Source: Sipunculus nudus (taxonomy: Eukaryota > Annelida > Sipuncula > Golfingiida > Sipunculidae). From it: a stretch of DNA of 64,000 nucleotides. Shown one piece after another: positions 36,600-51,109 of the stretch (the first letter of the stretch is position 1; every line of letters starts with the position of its first letter). The notes under the pieces were generated by a model that saw nothing but the letters and a program-made list of their open reading frames with translations, ran no database searches and was not told the origin of the DNA. The translations under genes and the position numbers were made by a program. Location: NCBI GenBank assembly GCA_026874595.1, contig CM049306.1, forward strand, positions 20,391,019 through 20,455,018, written 5' to 3'.

Positions 36600-37125
36600 T
36601 TGTAATGAAGTAGTCGTGAACACACGACTTAGTAGGCATTTATATTGGACTGGTATTATATGACTAACTGGAGTCGTGATACGAGCCATACTTTGGAATG
36701 TAGTGGAAGGCCATCTGTCCTGTCGCATTGATATTATGGTAAACAGGCGATAATTTTGACAGACTAGGAATGACGAGTTAACAAAAAAGGTTACTTATGA
36801 ACTCGAAACCAAACTGAAAATCCGTCTCTATTTTAACTAGTCATTTCCTGTATCACGTACAAGTTGGCTGCGGTCCAGTAGGCCCTGCTAGCCATGCTTG
36901 TATTCACGTGGTCAGAAATTCAAGAAACATGCAGAGGGATTTACCAACATGCTGAGTTAAAACAAAACGTTTCTCGGAAATGGTAGGTGTTGTAAGAAAA
37001 TAGATTAACAAAGCTAACGATTGGTTTAGTTTATATTAAATGACAGCGTTCTTGTTGGTCCTGAGGCATTTTAAAATGACTAAAATATATGCATCCTCAT
37101 AGAGCCTTATAGTGCGGTCTATGCG
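36600..37125 (+). repeat. Interspersed repeat E, copy 1
   Basis: Shares 'acacacgacttagta', 'ggccat', 'agccatgcttgtattcac', 'agagggatttaccaacatgct', 'taacgattggttt' and 'gcatcctcatagagcctta' with copies near 50.5-50.93, 58.2-58.56, 61.68-62.04 kb and (inverted) 62.04-62.3 kb. No coding region; family unknown. Confidence 0.6.
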
Positions 37126-37937
37126 GAATATTTACTATTGAAGTATTCCCATTTTTATAAATTTTTAACATTGAATCGTTAAATCGCGCTAATTTTGCAA
37201 AAGAGTATTATCATATTAAACCGGTTAGAGATGGTTCCAGATTAAACTAACAGATAAAGCATATTCAACCCAGTGTAATTATACCTTGTCTTATAATATA
37301 TTTTCTTCTGTTCTCACAGCAGCGGTTGTAGGCTGAGTCAAGTCTGATGATCGTCTATTAATGCATGTGTCTCCAACAGGGTTTTGTGGAATTTTGCGCT
37401 TTTCGCGTTTATTTGAGTGATAAACCTGGTTTACCGGGTCAAGTGTCAAGATTAGTCATATTTAAAGCATATTTAGTTAATGAAGTAAATGTAATCATTC
37501 ATGTGCTATATAAAAACGTAAAGAGCTCAGTCAAACGGAAATTAGCTCGTACCTATATAGAAAACCTGATTTATCATATCATCATTGGAGCTTGTAAGGA
37601 AAAGAGCATTCTACTGGTATGCTTACTTTAGAAGTTCACGCTTTAAATCGAATAAATAATAATTATCCACGAGTTCTTGTTTGGTGATTTAATCCATATT
37701 GTAGACCATGTCGTGTAAACACCTGCTAATGTAAAAATTATTTTTATTGTTGATGGAAAGCTTGCATTTTCAGTATATTACTTATGCTGTTATAACGTAT
37801 ATGGGAGCAGGGATATGCGAAATCCAATCATACAAATATCTGACTGGACTGTCGTGGGAAAATCCTTGGCTAAACCACTTCATTTATAGAATCCATGCGA
37901 AAGTTGAATTATGTTAAATCAATATTAGACCCCACAA

Positions 37938-37948
37938 TGTATATATAT

Positions 37949-38010
<62 letters not shown>
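37938..38010. repeat. (TA)n microsatellite
   Basis: TA run with a few tg interruptions. Confidence 0.95.
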
Positions 38011-38013
<3 letters not shown>

Positions 38014-38458
38014 TCTTGTACAGCTCTCTGTTAAATGGTATTATATATTTGTACATTTTTCATTTGAAGTCTAAAAATGCTAACAACATGACGATTTCCT
38101 AAAATCCGTTTTGCTTGTCAATCTCTAGTATTTTCATTTTCTGGTATATATGACTTCAAATTACTTCTAAAATAGTTTGCGTAGTACTGGTTTGGCTTCA
38201 TTTTATTTAAATATAGGCCTATGTCTCATTCTTCATTGCATTTTTTAAGGGGAGGGGCGGGGGTTAAATCAGCCAATGTATTAAAATATTATCAATTTTC
38301 ATTGGTCTCTCTTTGGTGGAACAGATTATAGGTCTATACTGCAATTGTAATGCAAACGTTCACAAAAACACACTATGCCACGTAACTGCACATACAAAAA
38401 AATGATATAAAAAGGCGATATAGAGACGTTCAATTAAAAAAAAAATGAATAAAATAAT

Positions 38459-39993
38459 AAAACAAGACGACCAGAGGTCACGCGCTTGCCGGAAACACTC
38501 TGACCCAGTTTGGAAGACAGATAACCAGAACATGTGACAAAGAAGACAAAGGGGAAGAAAATGAGCCATATTTTGTAAAGATTGGACCAATATTGACAAA
38601 GTTACGATGGAAATAATAAACTGACGTGTTTTCATGACTTTGATCTTGAACTTTGACCTATTTAGAAATACACATACAGCTTCAAGTAATCGTTCCAATT
38701 TAATAAACGATAGGTGAAAGTTGCAAAGTGATTCCTGGTAAACTGTGGCCTGTTGAATGCTATTTTAACAGTGGCAAGATCCAGCAAGAAGGCAACATTT
38801 AGGACAACCTGCAAACAGACAGACATATTGACAAAGTGAAACAAAATTAATTAAGATCAGTTGGCCAGACTAAGTTATGCGAAGACGAAGGTAAAAAAAG
38901 GGCAATATTTTAAGAAGATAGGACCAGAATTGACAAAGTTATGAGGAAAATAACATTTTGAAGTGTTTTGAAGTGACCGACATACTGGCAAAGCGGCACA
39001 AAGTTAAGACAAGAAGACTAAACCATGTTATGAAGAAGATAGAGAGGAAGAAAATAAGCTATAGTTTATGTGATTAAGGTTTAAAGTTTTGGAGATATGG
39101 CAAAAAAATGATATATTGTATTGTTTCGTGTACAGCGCCCCCTAGCGGCTATTTTCCGAAACTGAAAAATCACTTTTGTGATATTAGTGTATGACATAAG
39201 ATGTATCAGTTTCAAAAGGATTCCTGCAAAACTGTGGCATGTAGAATGCTATATGTTAGACACAAGAACGAGCAAGAGGGCGAAATCGAGGACAACTGAC
39301 AGACAGAAAGACATATTGACAAAGTGTCACAAAGCTGAGACCAGATGCTTGATCAAGTTATGGAGAAGCCTCAGAGGAAGAAATTAAGCTATAGTTTATG
39401 TAATTCAGGTTTATATTTTCGGAGATATTGTCAAAAAAAGATATGTTGATGAAGTTCAAGTGCAGCGCTCCCTAGCGGCCATATCCCGAAAATAAAAAAA
39501 AAACACTTTGAGATATAATTGTTAGACATAAGATTTACCAGCTTCAAAAAGATTCCTGCAAAACGGTGGCCTATAGAATGCTATATGTAAGACACAGGCA
39601 CCTGCAAGAAGGCGAAATTGAGGATAACTGACAGACTGACAGGCAAACTGACAAAGTGACACAAAGCTGAGAAAAGATGACAAGACCATATTATGAAGAA
39701 GATGCAGAGGAAGAAAATGAACCTAAGTTTGTGAAGATAGGATTAATATTGACAAAGTTATGATGAAAATAAAATTTCGACGTTTTTCGATGACCTTGAC
39801 CTTGTCCTTCGACCTATGCCGACCAAAAACAATAGGCTTCCAGGACTTTTGACCGTCAATCAACCCTGAAAGTTTCAGATCGATTGCTACATCATTGTGG
39901 CCAGGATAGTACTGACAGACAAACACACAAACATACAAACAGACATACGCGACTGACCAACATGCTTGCCGAAATCGAAGATTTCCGGCAAGC
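38459..39993. mobile_element. Helentron-like non-autonomous element, family C, copy 2
   Basis: Starts near 'aagacgaccagaggtcacgc' with gcgcttgccgg and ends in a hairpin at 39964-39993 (arms gcttgccgaaat and atttccggcaagc). Units of about 330 bp are marked by gcgccccctagcgg (39134) and gcgctccctagcgg (39465). Same order of parts as 10621-11954. Confidence 0.62.
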
Positions 39994-40177
39994 GATAAAC
40001 TGAATAGGACAAATTTGAATCATCATACTATGATTGCCAACTGGATAGGCCTATACTCTGTGTCGAGACCATTTTGACTTACTTTCTCTCCACAAGATGT
40101 CACTGCTTTCTATGTCTCTCTGGGCCATTTCCTAAACCGTCTCTTTAGTCATTACATGTGAGGGTCGTATGTATCGT

Positions 40178-42570
<2,393 letters not shown>

Positions 42571-43026
42571 TCAGTCAATGACCCACTTTTTCTCCTGTTT
42601 ATTCTCCCGTTTCTTGATTTCTTGGTCATGCTGCCTGTATCTCCCCGATTTGCAGCCGCATCTGTAGGAACTGATGGCGTCATTCCAGCTCCTTGTCCAA
42701 AACGACCCTCTGAGGTGCGTATGAACGCCTCCCCAGTAGTCCCGTTTCCTGCCTTTGAACAGAGTGTGTTCGTACACCTGCAGCTTACAGCCGTATTCCA
42801 CGACGATCGACGATATCTTGTCGTTCATGTCCTGTTTCCAAAGGTGCCAGTGGTTGCCATCATGATAGACAAGAAGCCCTTTTCCTTTACACTTCTCGTG
42901 TTCGTACACGCGTGCGCATAGAAGCTTCTTGTTCTTGAGTTTCCGTCTGCTAGGATTTTTGCATCTGGCTTCACTATAAGCAATGCATACGATAACTAAG
43001 CAATACAGAATTAAAGTGCTTCTCAT
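42571..43026 (-). CDS. Secreted beta-gamma crystallin-domain protein 1
   Basis: About 151 residues from MRSTLILYCLVIVC; I prefer this Met over one eight codons upstream because it begins the hydrophobic signal core and matches the start of the paralogs. A signal peptide ends near SEA-RC. The first Greek key spans LLCARVYEHEKC to NDKISSIVV, the second EYGCKLQVYEH to NDAISSYRC. Both end in the calcium signature N/D-N/D-x-x-S/T-S. Six cysteines match the other copies. The loop before the second motif is short (SFWTRSWND). The tail is charged (RQHDQEIKKREN). Known single-domain members bind calcium in beta-strand loops; the role here is unknown. Confidence 0.85.
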   Translation of the reverse strand: MRSTLILYCLVIVCIAYSEARCKNPSRRKLKNKKLLCARVYEHEKCKGKGLLVYHDGNHWHLWKQDMNDKISSIVVEYGCKLQVYEHTLFKGRKRDYWGGVHTHLRGSFWTRSWNDAISSYRCGCKSGRYRQHDQEIKKRENKQEKKWVID

Positions 43027-44777
43027 TTTGCTTACTGACATAATGTTCACCGAGTGTTCACCAGTGTATTTCGTGTAAGAAGCCGGGTATATTATGCACG
43101 TGCAAATACAATAAATCCGGGTTTAATTATGGTCGACTGGTTGGGATTTGATGTGGCATGTAAATGAGGGCATCAGATATCAGATATTATACATGAAAAT
43201 AAGCCTTTGGCAGGGAGACTGATGCTCTTATTATCACTGTTGATCTTTACTTTGAATAAGGAAGTTCCCTGTATGCATGATGTATGATTAGTGCCGATGG
43301 GTCAAAGCAAGATAAAACCTATCCTGCGGGCCTGGTTTAACTGATGTGTTAAGATAAAATTATCCTTTTGTATATGCAAGTTCACCAGCAGTGGTGTAGA
43401 TTTTTTTTCGGTCTCGAGTTTGGTCACCCTATTTTTAGGTCTCTGTCGGTCTCTCTTATTTGGTCTCGTCTTCGAGACCAAGCGGAAATTCAGTTTGAAC
43501 AAGATATATGCGTCACTTAATTGATACATATTGCAAAAAAAAATCAAACTGCTTTTTTCATGATTGTCTAGCAGCAAGGTTTAGAAAAAAAGTAGGTTTG
43601 TTTTTGGCAACCTAGCCTCAGTGGCCTGTGTGTGAAAAATCACTACGACCCAAATACTTGATAACTCGAAGACGCATTTACACTAAAAACATAGAGTTGT
43701 CAAATATTCCATTATGAGTGCCGAACGGCGTCTCACAGGCTGTATAGGGCAATAGTTGTTAAAGCCCCTTAAATCTTAAGGCAAGATGACTGCATACTTA
43801 TCCTTGGTATGTGACAACTCACCGGCCTGGCAACCCGCGTGCACAGAGGCCCGACACCCCGTCGGAACAGGGTGACATTCGTATATTCTGGCTGATTGAA
43901 TTAAAGTGGCGTTATTAGTGCCGGTGCAAAGACTTCAGAATAATCTTATATTTACAGTTTTTTAGCATGCACCTGACCCTCTGAGTCATACAGATTCATC
44001 GGCTATATTTATAGATTATAACATCGTGATACATGCCAACTAAGAAGGGGATTATCACCTCTTTTCCTCTCTCTCTCTCTCCCTCTCTCTCTATACACAC
44101 ACCTAGACACACAGTATAAAGTGTCAGTAACACAGGGAGACAAATCGCAGCATACAGGAAACATTTTATCAGATATAAGTTTAAATCACTGAAATGTCAC
44201 AAATAATAACTAGACAAGTCCACTTTCTCATAGTACATTTAGCGCCACCTAGCGTCTTTTAGGAAGACAATAGGATGTAAGGTCCTGATATCGGTTAAAA
44301 AATCTTGCTTTAATGATACGTTTCTTCACATTGATTTCTTATATGGTTCGTAGATTTCAATTACTGTCACTTTTATACATCTCCTTTTAAAATCATTTAT
44401 TTAAGCGTGCCGTCATCGCGTTTTATATCGAACATATGACAGTATTTTCGGTTTATCTTCCTTTGAAGGCTGACACTCGTCACAGCACTCCTTCATAAAT
44501 CTCGACCGAACATCGTTGTACGTCCTATAAATGGTTCCTGGCATTTTGATATATAGAGTATCACATGAATTTTCTTTCAAAGGTCGCAATGCATTTGGGT
44601 GTGAAGTTCATCTGAATAACCCGTCATTTTAATGATGTAGGCATTCACTAAGTCATCAAAACAAATTCCTTGAAAACACATGGATTGTCACAAACGCAGT
44701 GGATAACAGATACAATTGTTCCATTGACAAAATTATAAAAGAGGAAAACTTTTTTTTCATTCGGTTCTGTGTAGTGT
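43027..44777. other. Spacer between crystallin genes 1 and 2
   Basis: No further coding region seen. A short (CT) run lies near 44070. The first 100 bp should hold the promoter of gene 1; I see a TATA-like string near 43090 on the minus strand (atAATATAc form) but it is weak. Confidence 0.45.
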
Positions 44778-45236
44778 TCAAATGAACCTGTCCGACTGAT
44801 CCTTCCGTTGGTTATAGGGATTCATGTTTTCTGGGTCATGCTGTTCAACTGATGCCAGCTTCGGTCGGCGGCACTTGCATTTGTAGGAAGTGATGACGTC
44901 ATTCCAGTTCTTCCACCATGACCCCTTAAGATGGGTATGGATGCCTTCCCAGTATTTCCGGGTCTTACCTTTAAAATCAGCGTGCTCAAACACCCGTAAA
45001 GTACAGCCGTACTCCACAACGAGCGACGAGATCTTGTCGTTCATGTTCACCGTCTTCAGGTGCGCGTGTTTGCCGCCTCTCAAGACACTGAGCCCATTTC
45101 CGGCACACGACTCATGCTCGAACACGCGGGCGCAGAGCCGGGTTCTTTTCTTGAAAATCTGAGGACTTGGGCATTTTGCCTCGATGCAAACAAAACAAGT
45201 GATTGCTAAGCAACAGAGGATTACTGCTTGTCTCAT
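44778..45236 (-). CDS. Secreted beta-gamma crystallin-domain protein 2
   Basis: About 152 residues from MRQAVILCCLAITCF, chosen over an in-frame Met 29 codons upstream because the signal peptide starts here and the stretch above has no likeness in the paralogs. Mature start near EA-KCPSPQ. Greek key 1 runs LCARVFEHESC to NDKISSLVV; Greek key 2 EYGCTLRVFEHADFKG to NDVITSYKC, keeping the S/T choice of the calcium motif. Six cysteines are conserved. Loop SWWKNWND. C-terminal tail contains EQHDPEN, a phrase similar to the tails of proteins 1 and 4. It lies about 1.75 kb above protein 1 on the same strand. Confidence 0.85.
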   Translation of the reverse strand: MRQAVILCCLAITCFVCIEAKCPSPQIFKKRTRLCARVFEHESCAGNGLSVLRGGKHAHLKTVNMNDKISSLVVEYGCTLRVFEHADFKGKTRKYWEGIHTHLKGSWWKNWNDVITSYKCKCRRPKLASVEQHDPENMNPYNQRKDQSDRFI

Positions 45237-45456
45237 TTTGCCGAAAACAGCTATACTCTGGCCTATATTATTACTGGTGTATCTTATAATCATGAGCAAA
45301 GCCAACTGATCTCGCTTGGCCAACGGTTGGTCCGTTTTGATCAGATGTGCAAAATAGGATGAATGTCAATTGTAATACAGGATATTAGATGTTAGATATT
45401 ATAAAGATGATCAGATATGGCTAAAACAATAGACCCTGGTACAGGGGGACTTTCAT

Positions 45457-47862
45457 AGATCATATCGGGGGACATTTAAACGGATTCAGTGTATAATCAT
45501 ATGTTCTAATGGAGGTACGATTTTTTTTCAGTCTCCCTCTCTTTTTCTCTTTCTTTCTTTCTCTCTCGTTTTCTCTCTTTCTCAGATCATATCGGGGGGG
45601 GGGGGGGGTAGGAAGTGGGTTTCAGAGCATACACATATGCATATATTACGATGGAGATAAAATTTACCCATGCAGTCTTTATCCCTGTCTGTCTGTCTGT
45701 CTGTCCCTCTCTCTCTCTCTCTCTCTCTCTCATATTTCATATCAGCAGAGGGGGGGGGGGGGGGGGGGGGGGTCCGGAAGTGGGTTTCAGTGCATACACA
45801 TACAGTAAAACCTCGTTGTGTCGAACTCGTTCAAGTCGAATTCCCGCTTTTGTCGAAGTCGAATGAGGAGTCCTAGCAAAAGACAGTTAAAACCTTACTA
45901 ATTTAACTCCTTTTGTATCGAACTCGGATGTGTCGAAAAACTTGATGTGTCGAAGTGTTTTGTTGGTCCCCAGCTTATATTTCTATCGAATAACTCGAAG
46001 TTTGGTCGCGTAAATGTTTGGATAACAGTTGTGTATGGTCCGCCATTCGTAATTGGGCTGTGATGACCAGTTATACCGGTAATTAATTAATACCGACAAG
46101 GCTCATACTCAACAAGCGCGATGGTTCTGTCGCTTCAATCGAGGTCATGCCGCATTAATGTTTAGATAAAAGTTGTGCACGGTACATCATACATACCTAA
46201 GGCCGTGATAACCAGTTTAATAATTAATACCAGCAAGGATCTTACTTATTGAACGCAATGGTTTACACACCTGTTCCGTTGTTTACCTGTTTGGCCAATT
46301 AGGAAAATGAGATCTATATTAGATTGACTCTTATTAACCATAGAGTACGTTAGACTGTATTACTGCTTTACTTTTATATTGTTCATATCCTGTTTGCTAC
46401 GGCTTGTTCGCGGCCTGAAAAGCGTAAGCTTGATGTTAAGACCATTGAGCAGAAATACGAAGCACTTAGTGACCAAGACACGGATTGTAAAGTACTTCAA
46501 CATTCCCTCCAGCACGCTGAGTACATTGATCAAGAATGCTGAGAAGATCAAGGCGGCCTATGCTGACCACAAGCTGCGGAAGCTGCAATACAGTCGTCAG
46601 AGGGCGCTGATGACTGCTTCAGATTCCTGTAGTGAATAAAGAGCTTTGTAAGTGACAAGGAGCGCTCTCGTTTTAAGCAAGGGATTGTTGCTAACTTTTT
46701 AGGAAGGTCAAATGTGTTGGACCGAAACTGATCTGAACCATACAATGATTTGTGTGCTTTAATACATATATGTGCTCATATATCACTTTCTTGATTTACC
46801 TCATCATATTTTTGTGGTGTATTTTTTAAAATTAATAAATATTTTAATATAAAATGTGTGTTGTTCTTTCAGGAAAACATTTGTGATAACTATATAATAT
46901 ATAAGCCCTATACATGTGCAGTATATGAAAATCAAGGCCGAAGATGGTTGAATATAATAAACATCGGTTGTCTCGAATTTCGCTTGTGTCGAAGTTGATT
47001 CTCCAGTCCCTTCGACTTTGACACGAGGTTTCACTGTATATGACGATAGAGATAAAATCTCCCTATCTTTGTCTGCCTCTCTCTCTCTCTATGCATTTCC
47101 GTGCATGAATATATATTACTTTAGAGATACAATTTATAAGTCTGGCCGTCTCTGCCTGTCTCTCCCCTCACCCCCCCCCCACCCCCCCCCCCCCCCCCGA
47201 GAGGAGACTGTCAGAGGATGCCGTTCTCATAGATCATATCGGGGGGGACAGGAAGCGCGATACAGCGTATAACCATATTATGCGACAGAGATAAAGTATA
47301 CCAGCGGGTCTGTCCATATATAATGATGGCCAATATCTGAACATCAGTAATAATATGATATACAATGAGGCCGTTGTCGGACTGTATATATATATATATA
47401 TATATATATAGTCCTAGTATGTAGGCCATAGAGCACTTTACAACGGAGGGTAACACTACATTCTATATATATATATATATATTTATTTATTTATTTCCTA
47501 ACTTCAAGGCCCATGACCCATGTTACATCTCCACATATTGTACAAAAGAAAAACATATAGTGTCACAAGAACAGTAATATCTCCATAATACTGAACACAA
47601 TATTGAGTGATCTCCATCGATACATTACATGGATCTGCTCTTCACTGTTTCCATCAACATGGTTGTGAAATGGCACAGTGCAAAATACAAACAAGTAACA
47701 CACCAGTGTGTGCATATAAGGAAATAAAGAAATATGTGCAAAAGAGACATAGGCAAAGTCTTTATGACTTAAAATATCAATAAATTTTTTACTTGTGGTT
47801 AGTTGATACTGTCCAATATTTTCTTTCTTTTTTTTATCTGAATAGCTGTATTAAACCTCACA

Positions 47863-47925
<63 letters not shown>

Positions 47926-48090
47926 CTCTCTCTCTCTCTCTCTCCTGAGAGGAAGATTTTCTTTTCAAAGATCATATCAAGGGGGGGGGGGGGGGGGTTT
48001 AGGAAGTGCGTTTCATAGCATTAATATTTTACTTTAGAGGTAAAATTTACAAGTCTGGCTGTCTCTGCCCGTCTCATTTTAGCTCTCTCT
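45457..48090. repeat. Compound tandem repeat with poly-G and (CT)n tracts
   Basis: A unit reading 'agatcatatcgggg...', 'ggaagtgggtttca', 'gcatacacatatgcatatat', 'gagataaaatttac', 'gtctgtctg' and a (CT) run recurs at about 45460, 45585, 45745, 47100-47220 and 47970. G-runs of up to about 22 occur. The third unit is split by the pogo-like element at 45803-47036. Other parts hold (TA)n at 47385-47410 and 47866-47924 and poly-C at 47168-47198. Confidence 0.65.
45803..47036 (+). mobile_element. pogo/Tigger-like DNA transposon, copy 2 (defective)
   Basis: Borders are exact: TA|cagtaaaacctcgttgtgtc at the left and gacacgaggtttcactg|TA at the right. Around 46418-46640 the transposase N-terminus can be read in two frames: KRKLDVKTIEQKYEALS, then after one frameshift FNIPSSTLSTLIKNAEKIKA, the CENP-B/pogo helix-turn-helix. 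Catalytic motifs are absent. The copy at 34874-36066 is a close relative of the same length. Confidence 0.8.
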
Positions 48091-49319
48091 CTCTCCCCAC
48101 AGATACAAGCAAAGATATCACAGACGAAAAAACATCACAAACCGACCGAAGAAACATCGTATATTATGATCAGACAAAGCATGGACATTGACAAATTATA
48201 CATATATATATATATTTATATGTGTGTGTGTTTAATCATTTTTACTCATTGTTGATTAATATTATTCTCAATTAAAGATCGCATGCTTCGGCTGATAAAT
48301 GTCACTCTTTTGTTATCCGGATGATTTTTTTCTTATTTTGTGACGTTTTCTATGAATGACTTTCCAATTACTTACCAGCAAAATTGTCAGTATATGAGCG
48401 TCAGCTTTACAACGATGGCCAGAACAAAAAAATCATGTTGAAGATCTGTAAGTCGCCGATTAAGGCGCCGTTTTCATACCATAAAAATAAAGTAAAGAGA
48501 TATGCAAGGTCTCAGATCAATCCGCTTCAGGGAAGGACAGTCACAAACATAACGGGCACGTATACGTGTTATTAATTAGCAAAGGGTGATATGGGTGTAT
48601 GTTTTCCTCTGCAGAAAAGAGAGTACATATTTTACCAACTCCTCGAAATCGAGAAAAAAAACGGCAATTCACCACATATTTTGACAATATATCTGGTCTA
48701 CAAAGTTTGCTAGTAATCCTGGAATTTCACGTGTGTAAACATAGAAAGAAATTAGTATACATAAAATATAAATTATGAAGTACATGGACTTGATTTTTGT
48801 CTTTATAAAATAAAGCAAAACGTTTGAATTGAAATCTCCACTTTTCAAATACTTGCCTAAGAGTCTGCAAGATTCCATATCCAGTCAATGACATCGCTCA
48901 CAACGGTTTTGTCGTCTTTTAACTATATAGGATTTTTCCGTCATTTAAACCAATTGCCAATTCATCCGAAAAATGCTCATAAAAATATCATGCACCCAGT
49001 CTCCTTAAAAATTATTTATTTCATTAAAGTAGAAAGTCCGTGTGAATACTCCAAGTGTGTTCCACCAGTGTCTCCGAGACAATTCTTCAGTTTCATTAAG
49101 ACGTTCCAAAGACTCGTGTTACGTTACACGCACAAAGTAAGCAAACCAGCAATATATGGAACTAGTTAAAGCTGCGTCTCTGTGGACAGTTTATACGAAT
49201 CACCAATAACTGGCCACTTCAGAATGAAGTTATTGGTAACAGTTTTAAGAGACATAAGTATATGAGAATAGGTTTTTTTATGCCGTCTCTGTATGGTAGT
49301 CATATGCATCCGTCTTCCC

Positions 49320-49766
49320 CTATTTCATCTCTGGTTTCGTGTTTTCTGCGTCCTGCGCAGGTGGCGAGCCGTTCTTTCGGCACCTACATTTGTAGGAACT
49401 GATGGCGTCATTCCAATTCTCCCAACCCCAATTCCACCACCAGTGCTTATTAAGATGGGTATGGACGCCTCCATGGAAGACCCTTTGTGCACCATAGAAA
49501 AAGGTATGCTCAAATACCTGCAGCTTACAGCCATACTCCACAACGATAGACGAGATCTTATCGTTCATGCTCTGTATCCAAAGGTGTCGTCGTCTTCCGG
49601 CATTAAGACGAAGGGACTTCCCGGCGCACGATGAATGCTCGTACACGCGTGCGCAAAGACGTTTTCCTCTCCTGAAGATTTCCTTACCTTTAGGTCTTGG
49701 ACATTTGGCCTCGATACAAGCAATGAAGAAGATTGCCAAACAACAGAGAAGTATTGCTCTTCTCAT
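49320..49766 (-). CDS. Secreted beta-gamma crystallin-domain protein 3
   Basis: 148 residues from MRRAILLCCLAIFF; signal peptide to about IEA-KC. Greek key 1 LCARVYEHSSC to NDKISSIVV, Greek key 2 EYGCKLQVFEHTFFYG to NDAISSYKC, each ending in the calcium motif. The loop before motif 2 is tryptophan-rich (NKHWWWNWGWENWND). Six cysteines conserved; short tail with QDAENTKPEMK. It is closest to proteins 4 and 5 and lies in the 1.9-kb duplicated block. Coding is a single exon. Upstream, the 17-bp motif is 90 bp from the start codon. Confidence 0.88.
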   Translation of the reverse strand: MRRAILLCCLAIFFIACIEAKCPRPKGKEIFRRGKRLCARVYEHSSCAGKSLRLNAGRRRHLWIQSMNDKISSIVVEYGCKLQVFEHTFFYGAQRVFHGGVHTHLNKHWWWNWGWENWNDAISSYKCRCRKNGSPPAQDAENTKPEMK

Positions 49767-49855
49767 CCTGCTAACTTAACTGTGTTTTCTTATCACTGAA
49801 ATGAATGACCGAAAGGAAAATTCCTCGCTGATGTATTGTACACTTGCAAAGGCGA

Positions 49856-49872
49856 CTGACGCAGCCTGACTT
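49856..49872 (-). promoter_or_regulatory. Shared 17-bp upstream motif, gene 3
   Basis: Plus strand ctgacgcagcctgactt, identical upstream of genes 3, 4 and 5 at 90, 102 and 106 bp from the start codons. A candidate promoter element. Confidence 0.5.
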
Positions 49873-50499
49873 ATAATGAGACAGTTTGGAACAGATATAT
49901 TATAAAAAAACTGATAACAGTTTAAACAACATTCATTATCAGGATGAACAGATATGAAGTAAACAGATTATGACAGGGTGGATATTGTTACACAGACCAT
50001 ATCGGAAAGCTAGGCCGTCATATACAGTATAATAAGGAGCTTATCAAAGTGAGATAAGATAATACAAACATCTCCGAAAATATTGATATGATATGTAGAT
50101 GTTACCCAATGTTCCCGAGCCGCCTGCAAGTTTATTGGCATTAACTTACCAATAAGCTTTTCTTAGCTTTTTGGGTCACAGATGAAATGGAAATTATTTT
50201 TTTCATAACTTAATCTCCTGAAGACATAATTTCAGCTGGTGAAGTAATCTTATATGCCAACTGTGAGCTTGTTATAGTTCTTTAAATGCCATTATATGTT
50301 TTATATATATATTTATATCTAGCGGGGTGATATTTAATAGAAACTTTTTTATATGTTTCCATATGATTTAGATAATGTATCGTTCTCCGCACCCAGTCAT
50401 GTAAAATTTAACATTTGTTAAAAGTAATTAATTAATAAGGAAAGCCTTTGTCAGATGTCACCAGCGACTCTATCAAATCTGGTTTTACGCCATTCGAAT

Positions 50500-50930
50500 A
50501 TTAACTTTCTACCGATTCCATGGACGTGAAAACACGACTTAGTATCCCGGTAAGTATGTAACTGATTCTTGACAAGTAGTAGGCGAGAACGCGCTCTAAT
50601 GGCCATCCATTCTATTGCATCAATACCAGACGGCTACGCATGATGAATAACACAAAAGAATACGTGTTAGCTAACAAATCCCTCTCTGCAGCAACAGGTC
50701 AATTGCTGTGGGGCTGTCGTCCAGTAACCCGTGTTGAACATGTTGTCTTCACGCGGTCAGAACTTAAACAAACATGCAAGGGTATTTACCAAATTGCTGA
50801 TTTAAAGGGTATCATTCTCGCACGTTAGGTTTTGTGAGAAAGTACAAAAATAAACCTAACGATTGGTCTGGTTTATTATAAGTAGGCACTCTGTTGCTGG
50901 TCCAAGACTCTTGACTGTCAGAGGGCCGAA
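50500..50930 (+). repeat. Interspersed repeat E, copy 2
   Basis: Contains 'aacacgacttagta', 'agggtatttaccaaattgct', 'cctaacgattggtctggttt' and 'actctgttgctggtcc' in the same order as copy 1 at 36.6 kb. Confidence 0.6.
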
Positions 50931-51109
50931 ATGGCGCTACTCGTTCCACAGACTACACTGGGCCGAGTCCATGACCACCCGATCGTCACCGTCTATCAAG
51001 TCACAGTGTACCCCGAAATTTAAAAGTGGAGTAACGAAGAAATAAGCAGTAATAATAAATTTTGTCATCCAACTTAAGACCAAATAAGGAATTGCGGGGA
51101 TTGGGGCGG

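Larger units (their letters stand above)
48990..50840. repeat. Duplicated block carrying crystallin gene 3
   Basis: Nearly 1.9 kb aligns with 60140-62040, both through the coding region and through both flanks, for example 'tgtgaatactccaagtgtgt', 'cttaatctcctgaaga' and 'gagaacgcgct'. The block includes crystallin gene 3, its upstream region and repeat E. It marks a segmental duplication in the array. Confidence 0.75.

Noticed and set aside
44890-45162. Plus-strand frames opposite the crystallin genes (also at 49293, 55608, 60426)
   Set aside because: They recur opposite each paralog only because the coding strand is conserved; they lack signal peptides and shared domains.
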